NCBI GenBank assembly: GCA_963921795.1
Contig: OY997661.1
Location: 39,826,122-39,890,121 of the forward strand
DNA length: 64,000 nt
Direction of reading: 5' to 3'
Origin: Nannobrachium achirus
Lineage: Eukaryota; Chordata; Actinopteri; Myctophiformes; Myctophidae
A program made the position numbers and the translations under genes. The notes under the pieces are model-generated. The model searched no databases, was not told the DNA's origin, and worked only from the letters and a program-made list of their open reading frames with translations. How positions within the stretch are numbered: the stretch's first letter is position 1; every line of letters starts with the position of its first letter. Positions 43,040 through 54,207 of this stretch are shown piece by piece.

Positions 43040-43477
43040 AGAAGAATGTTAGAGAGGCAGGGGCTGACATTTCTAAAAGGTCCTTTTGGTGAAAGTATCG
43101 AAAACAGCCGACCTCCAAGCTCACAACGCGTCTCAGTGCGGCGCGTTGTGAGCTTGGAGGTCGGCTATTTTCGGTGCTTGATACCACACTGAACTAAGCA
43201 TCATCAAGTCAATACTGGAGACGTGGCTTAACGGCATGGATTTCCACACAAAGAGGGCAATTCTTTCAACATAAGATGCTGCGTTCAAGTTCAGGAGAGT
43301 TTGGACAAGGCAATTCTCTTGAATGCTGCCTTCAGGTATGGCATGGAAAGAGGGCATTTGCATTTCTTTCACTATTGTAAAAACTGCATTCATGGTCTGG
43401 AGAGGGCACTTTTTACAGACAGATAAAAGGGGCAGGGGCTCAAGCCCCCTTTGATGTCTATGTGTGCACATGCCTGT
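43040..43477. mobile_element. Family C element
   Basis: GTTAGAGAGGCAGGGGCTGA at the left, GGGGCTCAAGCCCCCTTTGA and GTGCACATGCCTG at the right. One HPM. Related to 47100, 53763 and 58439. The left flank GGCAACTGCTGAGTGC-like sequence also precedes 44219. Confidence 0.8.
43099..43173. repeat. HPM hairpin 27 (family C variant)
   Basis: Core GCCGACCTCCAAGCTC with right arm GAGCTTGGAGGTCGGC. Two positions differ from the GATCTAC type on both arms in a complementary way. Confidence 0.95.
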
Positions 43478-43512
43478 CAGACACACACGCAAAATCGCGC
43501 AAACACACACAC

Positions 43513-43992
43513 ACCAGTGTTGTTTTTGACAGCAAATTTTGATTTCGTTTTAGTCATAGTCTTTTGAATAAAATGTCATTTAGTTTTAGTCTAATTTTAG
43601 TCGACTAAATATCAGAAGACTTTAGGCGACTAAATCTACAGTTGATTTGGTCGACTAAAATGTATTTTGGCAGGCCTTGATGGCATCGTAATGACTGATT
43701 TTACACTTGGTTGTGTGCTGAAAATAGCAGATCTACAAGCTCATAGATCGTCTATTTTCAGCAGGCAACACCTGAGAGCAACCAAACATAAAATGACTCT
43801 CTTCTCCATTAGTCCCTCCTTAACGTTTTAGTCTAGTTTTTTATTTTGCTTATGAAATTGTCAATATATTTAGTCTTAGTTTTAGTCACCACAGCTTAGT
43901 TTTTGTTTAGTTTTTATTGAGTTTTCGTCAGTGAAAAAAACGCAGTCGACAAACATTTTTCGTCATAGTTTTAGTCGACGAAATGAACACTG
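43513..43992. mobile_element. CAGTGTT-ended element in a CA microsatellite
   Basis: CAGTGTTGTTTTTGACAGC to CGACGAAATGAACACTG, rich in TTTTAGTC and GTCGACTAAA. CA repeats on both sides (43499-43512, 43993-44064). Contains a short HPM. Confidence 0.8.
43717..43762. repeat. HPM hairpin 28 (short)
   Basis: Outer arms GCTGAAAATAG and CTATTTTCAGC. The inner stem is lost and the right arm shortened to GATCGTCTA. Confidence 0.85.
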
Positions 43993-44064
43993 ACGCACGC
44001 ACGCACGCACACACACACACACACACACACACGCACGCACACACGCACGCACGCACACACACAC
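43993..44064. repeat. (ACGC)n/(AC)n microsatellite
   Basis: Compound repeat continuing the one interrupted at 43513. Confidence 0.95.
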
Positions 44065-44218
44065 GATAACGATACACGAACATTGTTGACCCTTGTTGCA
44101 TAGGCAACTGCTGAGTGCGCTCCAGGCAGTGTGGCGAGGGGAGAAGCAGCGCTACACCGCGCGCAGTGTTCTCCTCATTAAACTCAACGCTGCAGACCTT
44201 CTCCCCATTCCTCCTCCC

Positions 44219-45142
44219 AGGGACGTGCTGGGCCCCTGATTCAGCCCGGGAAAAAAGAGTTGGAGAGGCCCTCATTGCGCGCTATAGAGAGAGATCTCTC
44301 TATAGCGCTGCTGCTACTCAAAGATTTGCCATTTCAGATCATGACAAGTGACAAGCCAGTGGGCCAATTACATGAGTTATATTTCGTCGTTGTCGGGTGG
44401 AAACCTTGTACGTCCAAAACCATTTATCATTTTAAAAATGATTTAAACTAGTGAAAACAGCCGATCTACGAGCACACAACGCCTCGCGCCGTGAGGCGTT
44501 GTGTGCTTGTAGATCGGCTGTTTTCACTACTTTTGTGTGACGGCCTTGTATGATGAAGCAGGGCTTTACTTGTACAATTTTGAAACTTGGAGATACAAGG
44601 TTTCTGCCCGACAGTGATGATTTACTTTGTTGGCCGCCCAGCCCCCAAAATGGAAAGAAGCCGACATTTTATTTTAAATTTTTGAAGCGGTGAAAGGAGT
44701 GGCTTTGTGTGTCCCATTCATGTCCATATATGGTAATTTCAGTCCAGAATGAACAGGTTTTATCTGTCCCGTACATGTCCCGTACATGTGTGTCCCATGT
44801 GTGTCCCGTTCATGTCCATATATGGTCATTCCAGTCCAGAAGGGACAGATAAAACCTGTTCATTCTGGACTGGAATGACCATATATGGACATGAACGGGA
44901 ACGTCCGTCCCGGTCTGATGATTGGATGATTAAAAATGTCCAATGAGACCATACTTTGAGGATTGGTCAAGCTTCACTTGACAATTCGGCCCTCCAGATA
45001 AAATCATTCATTCATTCAGAATTGAAAGAAAAGTTCACCGCTTCACTTCGAACCGAGGTTTGATTTTTTCCTAATGGCCGGCCAGGAATGAACCGGCCGT
45101 TCGGGAGTTGTCCCGCATTTCCCAACGGCCAGCACGTCCCTG
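44219..45142. mobile_element. Family B element with nested CCATATATGG palindrome
   Basis: CAGGGACGTGCTGGGCCCCT to GCCAGCACGTCCCTG. Contains the family B inner unit with HPM and, around 44700-44905, a palindrome whose arms include GTCCATATATGGTCATTCCA and GACAGATAAAACCTGTTCAT-type sequence. Confidence 0.82.
44449..44529. repeat. HPM hairpin 29
   Basis: Outer TAGTGAAAACAGCC and GGCTGTTTTCACTA. Inner stem AACGCCTCGCGCCGTGAGGC, with one arm mismatch (CTACGAG). Confidence 0.96.
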
Positions 45143-45920
45143 GCCTCCTCCCTCCAGGGGCTTTCAACCGCCACATCCTGACCAGGCACCAAAAGGTCAA
45201 ACAGCCTTCAATCCAATCAATTCCTGAGGCAAGGTAATTATTGGGCCGGGTATGTGACCTCTCTCAATCTACGAGATGTCATGGAGAGGATTGCTCAGAG
45301 AGAGCGAGAGAGAGAGTCGACGTCTGCCGACATGACAACACACGCCAGTTTGGCCCGGAAAATGTAAAGGTTTTGTCATGTATACCAGTGGTTCTCAACC
45401 TTTTCAGGCCGCCCACAACACCTAAAATAGTCCTATTTGAACTGGGGACCCCAAACCCTGACGAGCACTAAAGAGTTGAGCCATTACAATTTGTATAACA
45501 CGGTTCTGTTGTGAAAATAGCAGATCTACTGCATTTTTACAATTTCTGCCTCTGATATTTGACAGTTTGGCCAATGTTTAATGTGTCATTTTAGAGGTAT
45601 TAAAAAGTCCTTCAATTGTAACTTTCCAAATTTGCATATACCCTATATACACTTAAACTTTATTGGTTTGTTTACTTAAGTTAATCATCTGGGGACCCAC
45701 CCAAAATAATTGAAAATAAAGGGCACTTTTTATTAATGCAAGCTTACGGTCATTGAAGTACATATTGTCATTGTCAGGTTTTTTAGTTTTTTGGGGAGAA
45801 ACGAATGCCTTACTTCAACACTATTTTTGCTACGAAAGTAGCAAAAATAGTGTTCCGATGTGGCACGTTGCGAGCTTGTAGAGCTGCTATGACATCTCTT
45901 TTAGATTTTAAGTAAAAGTG
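45143..45920. other. Intron with two HPM remnants
   Basis: A left-half HPM lies at 45509-45543 in the ATTTCTGCCTCTGATATTTG repeat. A worn right half (GCGAGCTTGTAGAGCTGCTA) lies near 45869-45889. GTTCTCAACCTTTTCAGG near 45390 belongs to the same repeat type as 56490 (inverted). Confidence 0.5.
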
Positions 45921-45929
45921 AAAGTGGTT

Positions 45930-46077
<148 letters not shown>

Positions 46078-46237
46078 TTTATAAATATTGAACCAATGAA
46101 AAGTATTAATGACTACATTGGATCCATTGAAACACAGGCTCTTTTTTCCCCAATTCCCTGAAAAGTGACAGTTTTGGAAATACGAGATTAGCGACGATAT
46201 CCTAGTTAGTTAGTGAAGCCTGGAAAGAGGCCGAACT

Positions 46238-46923
46238 TAGCCTTACATTAAGTCGCTCCTGTAGAAGTTTCTGCATTGATGACGTATATGGGCTACAGGA
46301 GCGTCTTACAGCATAGACAGACAGGTCCGGAGTATGGTCTGCAAAACTGCTACTGCGGCTCTACACATGCACACATGCGAGACATATCTTCCGTACAAGT
46401 TCTGCAAAGTTTTTGCGACTTGTCCGGTAGCCTTGTTTAATGTATTAGTCCGTATTGTTAAATAAAATGAGTTTTTACCAAGTGTGTGTCTTTTCCAAAT
46501 CTAGCATCTCTGGTTTGGTTAAAGATGGCTGCACTTATCACGTGACGTTCATCCATTCCCCCATTCGCTCATACAAGGACATGACGTAAGTGTATACGGA
46601 AGAATGCACAATAATGCTTCCAGCCACCAACGGGCGCTGTTGCAGCTAACGTTGTAGCAAACGAGGAAAAGTTGTACACTTGGTAAAAACTCATTTTATT
46701 TAACAATACGGACTAATACATTAAACAAGGCTACCGGACAAGTCGCAAAAACCTTGCAGAACTTGTACGGAAGATATGTCTCGCATGTGTGCATGTGTAG
46801 AGCCGCAGTAGCAGTTTTGCAGACCATACTCCGGACCTGTCTGTCTATGCTGTAAGACGCTCCTGTAGCCCATATACGTCATCAATGCAGAAACTTCTAC
46901 AGGAGCGACTTAATGTAAGGCTA
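46238..46923. mobile_element. Long-TIR element with 9-bp TSD (Mutator-like?)
   Basis: Two ~248-bp inverted repeats (46238-46485 and 46676-46923), nearly identical, separated by ~190 bp. Ends TAGCCTTACATTAAG. Flanked by GGCCGAACT at 46229-46237 and 46924-46932. Long TIRs with a 9-bp duplication fit Mutator-like elements best. No transposase, so non-autonomous. The spacer holds CACGTGAC and TGACGTAA words. Confidence 0.9.
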
Positions 46924-47392
46924 GGCCGAACTCATCGCCCTTTAGAGAATCATTACTTATTCAAAGGCTTGGGAAGGTTGCCAGGAAGCCTGCATGTCAC
47001 GACAAAAGCGGAACTAAGTGTTTATATACGCTATACGGGCGTCTGCTGGACAAGTTTCCTGAGGACAGAGGAAAGGAATTCTGGGATCTGTATTTTATAC
47101 CACACACGTGCATCAAAGGGGGCTTGAGCCCCTGCCCTGTTATCCGTCTGTAAAAAGTGCCCTCTCCGGATCATGAATGCAGTTTTTACTATTGTGAAAG
47201 AAATTCAAATGTCCTCTTTTATGCCATACCTGAAGGCAGCATTCAAGAGAATTGCCTTGTCCAAACTCTCCTAAACTTGAATACAGCAGCTTATGTTGAG
47301 AGAATTGCCCTCTCCGTGTAGAAATCCATGCCGTTACGCCACATCTCCAGAATTCACTTGAATTTGCTTAGTTCAGTGTGGTATCAAGCAGT

Positions 47393-47465
47393 GAAAATAG
47401 CCGACCTCCAAGCTCACAACGCGTCGCGCTGCGACACGTTGTGAGCTTGGAGGTCTGCTATTTTC
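47393..47465. repeat. HPM hairpin 31 (family C variant)
   Basis: GAAAATAGCCGACCTCCAAG arm with GAGCTTGGAGGTCTGC opposite. Inner stem ACGCGTCGCGCTGCGACACG. Confidence 0.95.
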
Positions 47466-47505
47466 GATATTTCCACTAAAAGGCCCCTTTTAGTGGAAAT
47501 ATCGA
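47464..47505. repeat. 42-bp palindrome at SINE junction
   Basis: TCGATATTTCCACTAAAAGG, a CC centre, then its exact reverse complement. Not present in the other family C copies. Confidence 0.93.
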
Positions 47506-47880
47506 CTGCACGGTGGTGCAGTGGTTAGCACTTCGCCTCACAGTTAGAAGGTCCTGGGTTCGATTCCCGCCGGGGGAAGCTGTGGGTGCTGGGGGCGTGT
47601 TGCTCCACCCGCGTCATCAGCACCCACACCCTAGGTGGGGTTGGCGATAGGGCCTTTCTGTGGTGAGTTTGCATGTTCTCCCCGTGTCTCCTTGGGCATA
47701 GGCCCTCACACAAAAACATGCAGTAGTCCTGGTTTCTATACTACCTCCCCCTAGCCAGCCAGGTGCTCCCCAATGTCCCCTGGCACGGCAGGGGGAGAGC
47801 GGAAACCAGGACTACAGGTTAGGTAGTCACCGGGTGAGAAAAATTGGTTGCAAAAAACGTGGGATAAAAAACATTAAAAT
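47506..47880 (+). mobile_element. tRNA-derived SINE
   Basis: A-box-like GTGGTGCAGTGGTTAGCAC, B-box GGTTCGATTCC (47557-47567), then GCCTTTCTGTGGTGAGTTTG and CATGTTCTCCCCGTGTCTCC, common in fish SINEs. A reverse copy lies at 55200-55570. Confidence 0.88.
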
Positions 47881-48089
47881 AAAAAATAAAAAAGGCCCCT
47901 TTCGAAATTTTAGCCCCTGCCTCTCTAACATTCTCTGCACGTCCCTGTTGGGTTGTTTAACGGTGAAGGCCTACGGTATGATGAATTACCACAGTAGTAG
48001 CGATCAAGTGTGATTAGGGTAGAAGTATCACGTTTCTTACCAGAGAGTGTTTCAAACGACTTTTTCCAAATCTGGTTAAGTTCACTTAC

Positions 48090-48159
48090 CTCATCTTTTT
48101 CCACATCTTCGTCGACCTCGAACAGATGAGCAGCCAGCTTCTCTGGTCTGGGCGATTTG
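48090..48159 (-). CDS. dock9: DOCK9 exon: upstream of PH domain
   Basis: 70 bp completing N, then KSPRPEKLAAHLFEVDEDVE KDE. Acceptor TTTTTTCAG, donor GAG|GTAAGT. Corresponds to the NKVVKLDKLPVHVYEVDEEVDKDE-like stretch preceding the PH domain, with the acidic run conserved. Confidence 0.95.
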
Positions 48160-49354
48160 CTGAAAAAAGAAAATGACCGCCACATAATCTTAGGACTCAA
48201 GATCAACTGCCATGACCTAAAAAGTATAGCCAGTAACTTTGATATATTTATAAAAGATTTTTCACCCGTAAATTTAGACAAAAGAGCTCAGTTAGATATC
48301 GTCACCGTCTGGCCAAAACCTCTTAACTCCATTTTTGAGGTTTTAGATTTTTTGGGCATGAATCAGGGCTATTGAACACCCTTTACATCTGAGTGTTGGT
48401 TAAATTAAAATAATATTGAACCAATGAAAAGTAGTAAAAAGCCCGGACCGACAGCAGATATTTACTCACACCATTAAAGCTATACTGTGTAAGATGCTCA
48501 ACTAGTGGTCAGTAGCCCTATAGCAAACCGCGGTCGCGTTCGCGTCTTTCGCCCGTTTTTCGTACCTTCACACCCCCGCGTCTGCCTCCACAACGCCGAG
48601 AGCTATCTTTAGAGGGGTCCTTGGTTCCTGTGCGTTCAGGCATTCCGGAGAAACGGACTACTTCACCCTGCCTGGTAGGCGAGATTACCTTTTGAGTAAA
48701 GAGACACACGGGCGACTACAAATATGGCGACCCCACTTCAAGATGCGCTGTGATTGGCCGGTAGTGTACCATGTGTGCATGATCGGCGATGTGATTGGGC
48801 AACGTATACACAACGTATACAGATGATGCAGATTACGTCATTTTGGCGCGAAATCCGGTCCACGGCCAGGATCATAGAAAACATATAAAGAGAAGGCTTC
48901 AGAAGCTGAAAATGACGGAGTGGGTGTTCTAAAACTTTAGCGATTTAACAGTTAGGACAATTTTAAGATTTGTTTTATAAAAAAAGTTACATGGTACAAC
49001 TTTAAGTACAGTAAAGTCAACAAAAAACGTAAATAATAATATTATTGTCATTTTTCACACTGCTAATCTACAGTATAATTACTCTCTTCTCACCTCACAT
49101 TCATGTGATTCTCACACCATTCTGCCATTCACACCATATTCTATTTCAAACGCATGTCAGACAAGCTTCCCATTTGCTAATATAGCACACTGACCCCATT
49201 GTATACACACACACAATAAGAAGAAACAATGTCTACATTGGCAACATTCACGCCCTGCTTTCCCCATTCACAACAAGGAGCACATTTTAGTACACACTAC
49301 AATGTGTTCATTCGCTACATCTTTCTCTCTGGGCCACTTCAGCGCACAGCTGCA
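48160..49354. other. Intronic, nothing recognised
   Basis: AT-rich and unique-looking. No inverted ends or exons I can support. Confidence 0.4.
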
Positions 49355-50091
49355 GGGGTGTCAATTGGGTATGGCAGGGGTATGCAGCTGCCAGACCCAG
49401 GGTCCAGGCACCCTGTAGACAATATGCCTTCCGGTTGGTTCCAAGATTTCTAGCGGAAGTGCTGCGTTTAACGGAGGTTACGTTAGAGGAAAACCTGGGA
49501 AGCTCACTGCCGTGGAAGCTCACACGGCGGAAGTTGAACGCTTTCTGCCTTATATTGTCACCAGGCTTTTCTCTTCGCAGATGAGTAAAGCCTGGCTACG
49601 CGAGGCTAGGGTCCAGGGGGGAAAATAAAAGTTACTTATAAATATAAACCCATGAATGTCTCTTTGTCTATCTGTGCTGGTTATTATGTTGTTAAATTTC
49701 AGTAAAATAACTACAAATGCAAAATGTAACAAAATGGTCACTTTAACAAGGTATTATGATTATATTCTCCAAACTTTTATTCTCCCCATCTTGACAAACT
49801 GGTATGTTCCCGGGTTCCGCAGGTCAGCTGCACTGCAGGTGCAACGCATTATTGTTAATTGTGGCACGTTTACTAACATGCCAAGTTTAGCTGCACTTGA
49901 ACAACCGTTCCAGGCCGCCATATCCAGCCCAAGAAACCGTAGTAACGTGGGAAAAAAATAAAATGTACTTCTTAAAATGAATGTATCATGCCTGTTGCTA
50001 AGATATGGCAACATGACTGGTGTCTTGCGCACGTGCAAGACACCAGTCATGTTCCATACCTTAGCTTTTTCCGAACCGACACCACTGCACA
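49355..50091. mobile_element. Family H element, copy 2 (inverted, with insert)
   Basis: GGTGTCAATTGGGTATGGCA to AAAGCT..GAACCGACACCACTGC. Matches 12987-13492 in reverse. An extra ~180 bp (about 49425-49605) interrupts it near GGGTCCAGG. Terminal hairpin at 50000-50068. Confidence 0.8.
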
Positions 50092-50861
50092 GCTGTCGTC
50101 ACGAGTCAGGATTTAGGGCAACGCGTCTCAGCTGTTACCAGTCAAACCCCAGAAGCACAATTTGCCCCTATGACCTTGACTGGGCCGAACAAGCTCCGGG
50201 GAGCAACTAGCATAAACAATGTCGGGGGCCAGGGTCAAGGGTTGTTGTCCGGTTTTTATGCTACAATGTTGGAAGCATGACTTGTAACATCTGCAAGGTG
50301 CGTTAGCCTCGGCCACCTCCCCGTCGTGAATCATTTTCAACATGGCATCCCTATTTTAGGCATGCATTATGTCATTAATGGCCGTTCTACAAGCTCACAG
50401 CGTGTTGCAATGTGACATGTCGTAAAGCTTACAGACCTGCAATTTTTCCTCTACGCTCGAAATAGGGTTTAAGCGGCTACGGAAAGTAGCTCAAACTGAG
50501 GACACGGTCTGTAAGTCCTGGGATGTCCCATTTGTTCCAGTAACATCACAAAGTTATTGTCCCAGAATAGCCTCGATTAGCCTTGGTGGGAAAAACACAG
50601 GAAGTGTCCTATTGTGTGACATTTGATAAACTTCCACAACGCACGTTTCCTTCTTTCCAGGGATCTGTGGAACACATTCACTGGACGGTGAAACCAGGCC
50701 AGAATCTCAGGACATTGTACGTTTTTACGATGGGCCTCAAAAAAACGATATAACTATACAACAGCACAGCATCCAATGAGTAAAGCAGATGCAAAACACC
50801 CCGCCGGAAGACATCTGGGAGTTTTGTTGTGGCTTTGAACATCAACATGTTTTTAGAGCTT
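50092..50861. other. Intronic, one decayed HPM
   Basis: A worn HPM sits near 50388-50448 (CTACAAGCTCACAGCGTGTT..AAGCTTACAGACCTGC). Otherwise nothing recognised. Confidence 0.45.
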
Positions 50862-51143
50862 AAAGGAGTAGTTCACCCCCAAAATTACTTTTTTTTCTAT
50901 TGATTACCCATGCCATGGAGAGTAGAGTTCAATAATAATTTTAGTTTTGTGTCGCATTCATAAGACAAAAATGTGATAACAATAAATTTACCCCCATTCG
51001 TTCCGGATGGGGACCCGTTTCGAAACGGGTCCCCATTTTTGTCTTAGGAATGTGACAAAAAACAAAAATATTATTGAACTCTACTCTCCATGGCATGAGT
51101 AATCAATAGAAAAAAAGTCATTTTGGGGGTGAACTACTCATTT
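50862..51143. mobile_element. Palindromic MITE, TTAAAGGAGTAGTTCACCCC ends
   Basis: Inverted arms of ~100 bp with the AGTTCACCCCCAAAAT end seen in a widespread fish MITE group. The core is a second palindrome, GGGGACCCGTTTCGAAACGG followed by GTCCCC. Confidence 0.9.
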
Positions 51144-51225
51144 AACAATAACACTTTTTTTTTTTTTTTTTTTACTTTTTTCTGTGGTGTTGAATGGAAC
51201 AGTCAAGTTCTGCCTTATTTCCTAC

Positions 51226-51837
51226 TAGGGATGGAAATCGGACAATATAAAAAATCGGCTGGTATGATATCAAACCGGCCGAATCGTGGGCAGGTCACTG
51301 ACATAAATACTGGTTTTATGCCAATTGTGTCTATGGCACTGCACAGCATGATGCTCTGGTCCTGTGACTAAAGTAAACATTAGCAAGTAGCAGCCAGTCT
51401 ACTTAGTGGCAGCCTACAGAATACAGATGGTGCCGATTACCTTTGCAATGTAAGGATATATTCCATAATCCTGTGTCAATGTCGTCTCCAAAAAGAAGGG
51501 GGGGAAAAAAAGCATGCGTAACCTGCTTTCCTCCTGCCTAGTCCAGACGGTCATATTAGACTGGATATTGTCTGTGATTTTGGATATTGTATTGTACTAT
51601 TGTGATTGATTTGGCATTAGTGTTCTGGCATTAGTGTTCTTCTAGCTTATTGGTACTCAAATTGAAGTATGTCTTGTAGGCCTACTTGGCCTGAAAAAAT
51701 GGGTATATTGGAGCAACCCTAATATCTAGTTCTTAGCTAAAGAAATCGGTATCGGAAAAATCGGTTTTTGCAGGTCAGACCTTCATAAAACCTGTGGATC
51801 GGTATCGGCCAAGAATTTTGCAATCGGTCCATCTCTA
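51226..51837. mobile_element. hAT MITE, 612 bp, perfect 8-bp TSD
   Basis: TAGGGATGGAAATCGG to AATCGGTCCATCTCTA, flanked by TTTCCTAC at 51218-51225 and 51838-51845. Confidence 0.93.
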
Positions 51838-52163
51838 TTTCCTACTTGCTCTTTTGCACTCATTTAGCAGTGTGACTGGAAAGATCACAACCAGCCATTT
51901 TAGAGGTACACTTGTGCTGCAATATCAATTAAATTCCATTTTACAAGACGTAAGAGAGAACAGGTGGTGCCGCTGCAGTGCTGTTGTGGGTTATGTTAAT
52001 TACAAGTGCATAATGGGAGACTGTTACAATGACTTGCACTGTTCAGTACAGTATGTGACTGGGATTTTTATAGTTTTATAGTCCCATATATGGTCTTATA
52101 CTAAACATAAGTGTTGGTGGTGGTGAGAAATTGTGAGGACCTAAAAGAGACCGGCTCCCAATA

Positions 52164-52819
52164 GTCAGGGGATATCTACTGAAATAGTGTCAAATCCTGG
52201 AATAAATTCCTTACCAAAAGATTTCTTCACCAATGTGTTTGTAAAGGTGTCTAGTAACACATCTCACAAAGACTGAAATTCAGTTTCCCTAGGAGAATCT
52301 GTTACAGCTGATGGAAGTTGGAGTCCCATTAAATTAACTATACAGGATAAAACACACCAAAATAAATATGCTTTAAGTAGCATGTGAGGGGTCAAACTAG
52401 GGTTTTTATATGATTCATCTGACTCCATTGCAAGCATTTGTTTTACACAAAAAACATTCCTTGGGCTAAAAACGTCCCCATGAAAACTATGATTTAGTGA
52501 TGAGTAATCACTTTTTCCAGTTTTGTGGGAGCCGCCTTTACCCCAAGCCAAGGAATGTTCATGAAAAAATCATGAAAACCCCCTAGTTTGACCCCTCACA
52601 TGCTACTTAAAGCATATTTATTTTGGTGTGTTTTATCCTGTATAGTTAATTTAATGACCCCAACTTTCAGCAGCTGTAACGGATTCTCCTAGGAAAACTG
52701 AATTTCAGTCTTTGTGAGTTGTGAGATGTGAGATGTGTTACTAGACACCTTTACAAACACATTGGTGAAGAAATGTTTTGGTAAGGAATTTATTCCAGGA
52801 CTTTTTATGATATCCCCTG
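52164..52819. mobile_element. Family G foldback element, copy 2
   Basis: CAGGGGATATCTACTGAAAT to ATGATATCCCCTG with ~290-bp inverted arms. Related to 19722-20357 (shared CCTTACCAAA..TTTCTTCACCAATGTGTT). Confidence 0.9.
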
Positions 52820-52929
52820 ACTACAAGGGACCTCTCTTCCCGCCTAGGTCTGGTCCTTTTGATGAGCTGTCGATGAGCCTGTCAGTGGAGCTGTCGACAC
52901 CTCAACACACCTGTTAACTCCAGCTGAAA

Positions 52930-52998
52930 CGCACACGCACACACACACACACAGTCACACGCACAAACAAGCACGCACAAACGCACGCACACACACAC
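52930..52998. repeat. (AC)n/(ACGC)n microsatellite
   Basis: Interrupted CA repeat adjoining the family F copy at 52998. Confidence 0.9.
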
Positions 52999-53286
52999 GG
53001 GTGTCGCACCAAATCCTGGGCCCTGGGTACAAGGATTCACTGCGGGCCCTCCCATGAATGTTCTTCATAGGGGGAGGGGTTTAACCCGTTTAGACTGGGA
53101 ACGCATTATTTTGTGCTCTAACTATTGAAAAATAGCAGATCTACAAGCTCGCAGCGCGGCACCGAGTGCTTGTAGATCTGCTATTTTTGGAAAATCGTGA
53201 AAATGTGTCTTTGAATATTTCAAATCCTTCTAAGGTTTTTTGAAAAAACCTATGTTTCACACACACACACACTTGTGACGCCCCTG
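52998..53286. mobile_element. Family F element, internally deleted
   Basis: GGGTGTCGCACCAAATCCTG to CTTGTGACGCCCCTG. One shortened HPM and an internal CA run. Ends 42 bp from the donor of the exon at 53329. Confidence 0.82.
53128..53188. repeat. HPM hairpin 32 (shortened stem)
   Basis: Left arm and GCGGCACCGAGTGC present. The right inner stem is deleted down to GTGCTTGTAG. Confidence 0.9.
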
Positions 53287-53328
53287 CGCACACACGCACG
53301 CACACAGACATACACGCAGGGCACTCAC

Positions 53329-53411
53329 TTTGGGAGCTGGCGGAAATCTCCGGAATATTCTTCGTACTTGTAGTTGACAAGGTGCCAGTCGGAGTTGTAC
53401 GTTTTGATGCA
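53329..53411 (-). CDS. dock9: DOCK9 exon: N-terminal region
   Basis: 83 bp: [27 protein letters not shown] and two bases of a split codon. Acceptor CTCCGCAG, donor [25 protein letters not shown] is almost invariant in DOCK9/DOCK11. Upstream is a GA microsatellite (CT in the transcript). Confidence 0.98.
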
Positions 53412-53762
53412 CTGCGGAGAGAGAGAGAGAAAGAGCAAAGAGTTAAAATTGAGGAGGAGGTGGTGAGTGAGGGTCACTTACTTTAGCGTGAACAAATTCG
53501 GAGAGGTCATTAAAAATATAGCCCCAGGCGGACGCAAGCGGGCCGAGGTTTATTATACTTCCTTGGCAAAATAAAGCTAAATCCGTATTCCCTCAGAAGC
53601 AATGAAGAGGCAGGGTTTTATTTTAAGAAGGAGGGAACTTGCGTTATATAGTATCTTTGTTTCCTGAAAGGCAGGCAGTGCAGCTGCAAGGGCTTGGGTA
53701 GAAACTTGAATGATAAGACAGCTTAATTGCATTATTATAACTAATTGAATGAACAAGAGAAC
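53412..53762. other. Intronic, nothing recognised
   Basis: A short GA repeat at 53415-53430, then unique-looking sequence. Confidence 0.4.
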
Positions 53763-54207
53763 GGGGACGTGCAGAGAATGTTAGAGAGGCAGGGGCTGAC
53801 ATTTCTAAAAGGGCATTTTGGGGGAAATATCGAAAATAGCCGACCTCCAAGCTCACAACGCGTTGCGCTGCGACGCGTTGTGAGCTGTGAGGTCTGCTAT
53901 TTTCGGTGCTTGATTCCACACTGAACCAAGCATAATCAAGTCAATACTGGAGATGTGAGGTAACGGCATGGATTTCTACACAGAGAGGGCAATTCTTTCA
54001 ACATAAGATGCTGCATTCAGGTTAAGGAGAGTTTGGACAAGGCAATTCTCTTGAATGCTGCCTTCAGGTATGACATGGAAAGAGGCCATTTGCATTTCTT
54101 TCACCATACTGTAGTAAAAACTGCATTCATGGTCTGGAGAGGGCACTTTTTAGAGACGGATAAAAGGGCAGGGGCTCAAGCCCCCTTTATATGTGTGCAC
54201 TTGCCTG
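53763..54207. mobile_element. Family C element
   Basis: GGGGACGTGCAGAGAATGTT to GTGTGCACTTGCCTG, same orientation as 43040. HPM at 53831-53905. Confidence 0.85.
53831..53905. repeat. HPM hairpin 33 (family C variant)
   Basis: CGAAAATAGCCGACCTCCAA arm. The right arm has GAGCTGTGAGGTCTGC with small mismatches. Confidence 0.94.

Larger units (their letters stand above)
47100..47947. mobile_element. Family C element carrying a SINE
   Basis: GTGCATCAAAGGGGGCTTG to CTCTGCACGTCCCTG, opposite orientation to 43040. The HPM is followed by a 42-bp palindrome (47464-47505) and a SINE (47506-47880). Confidence 0.82.
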
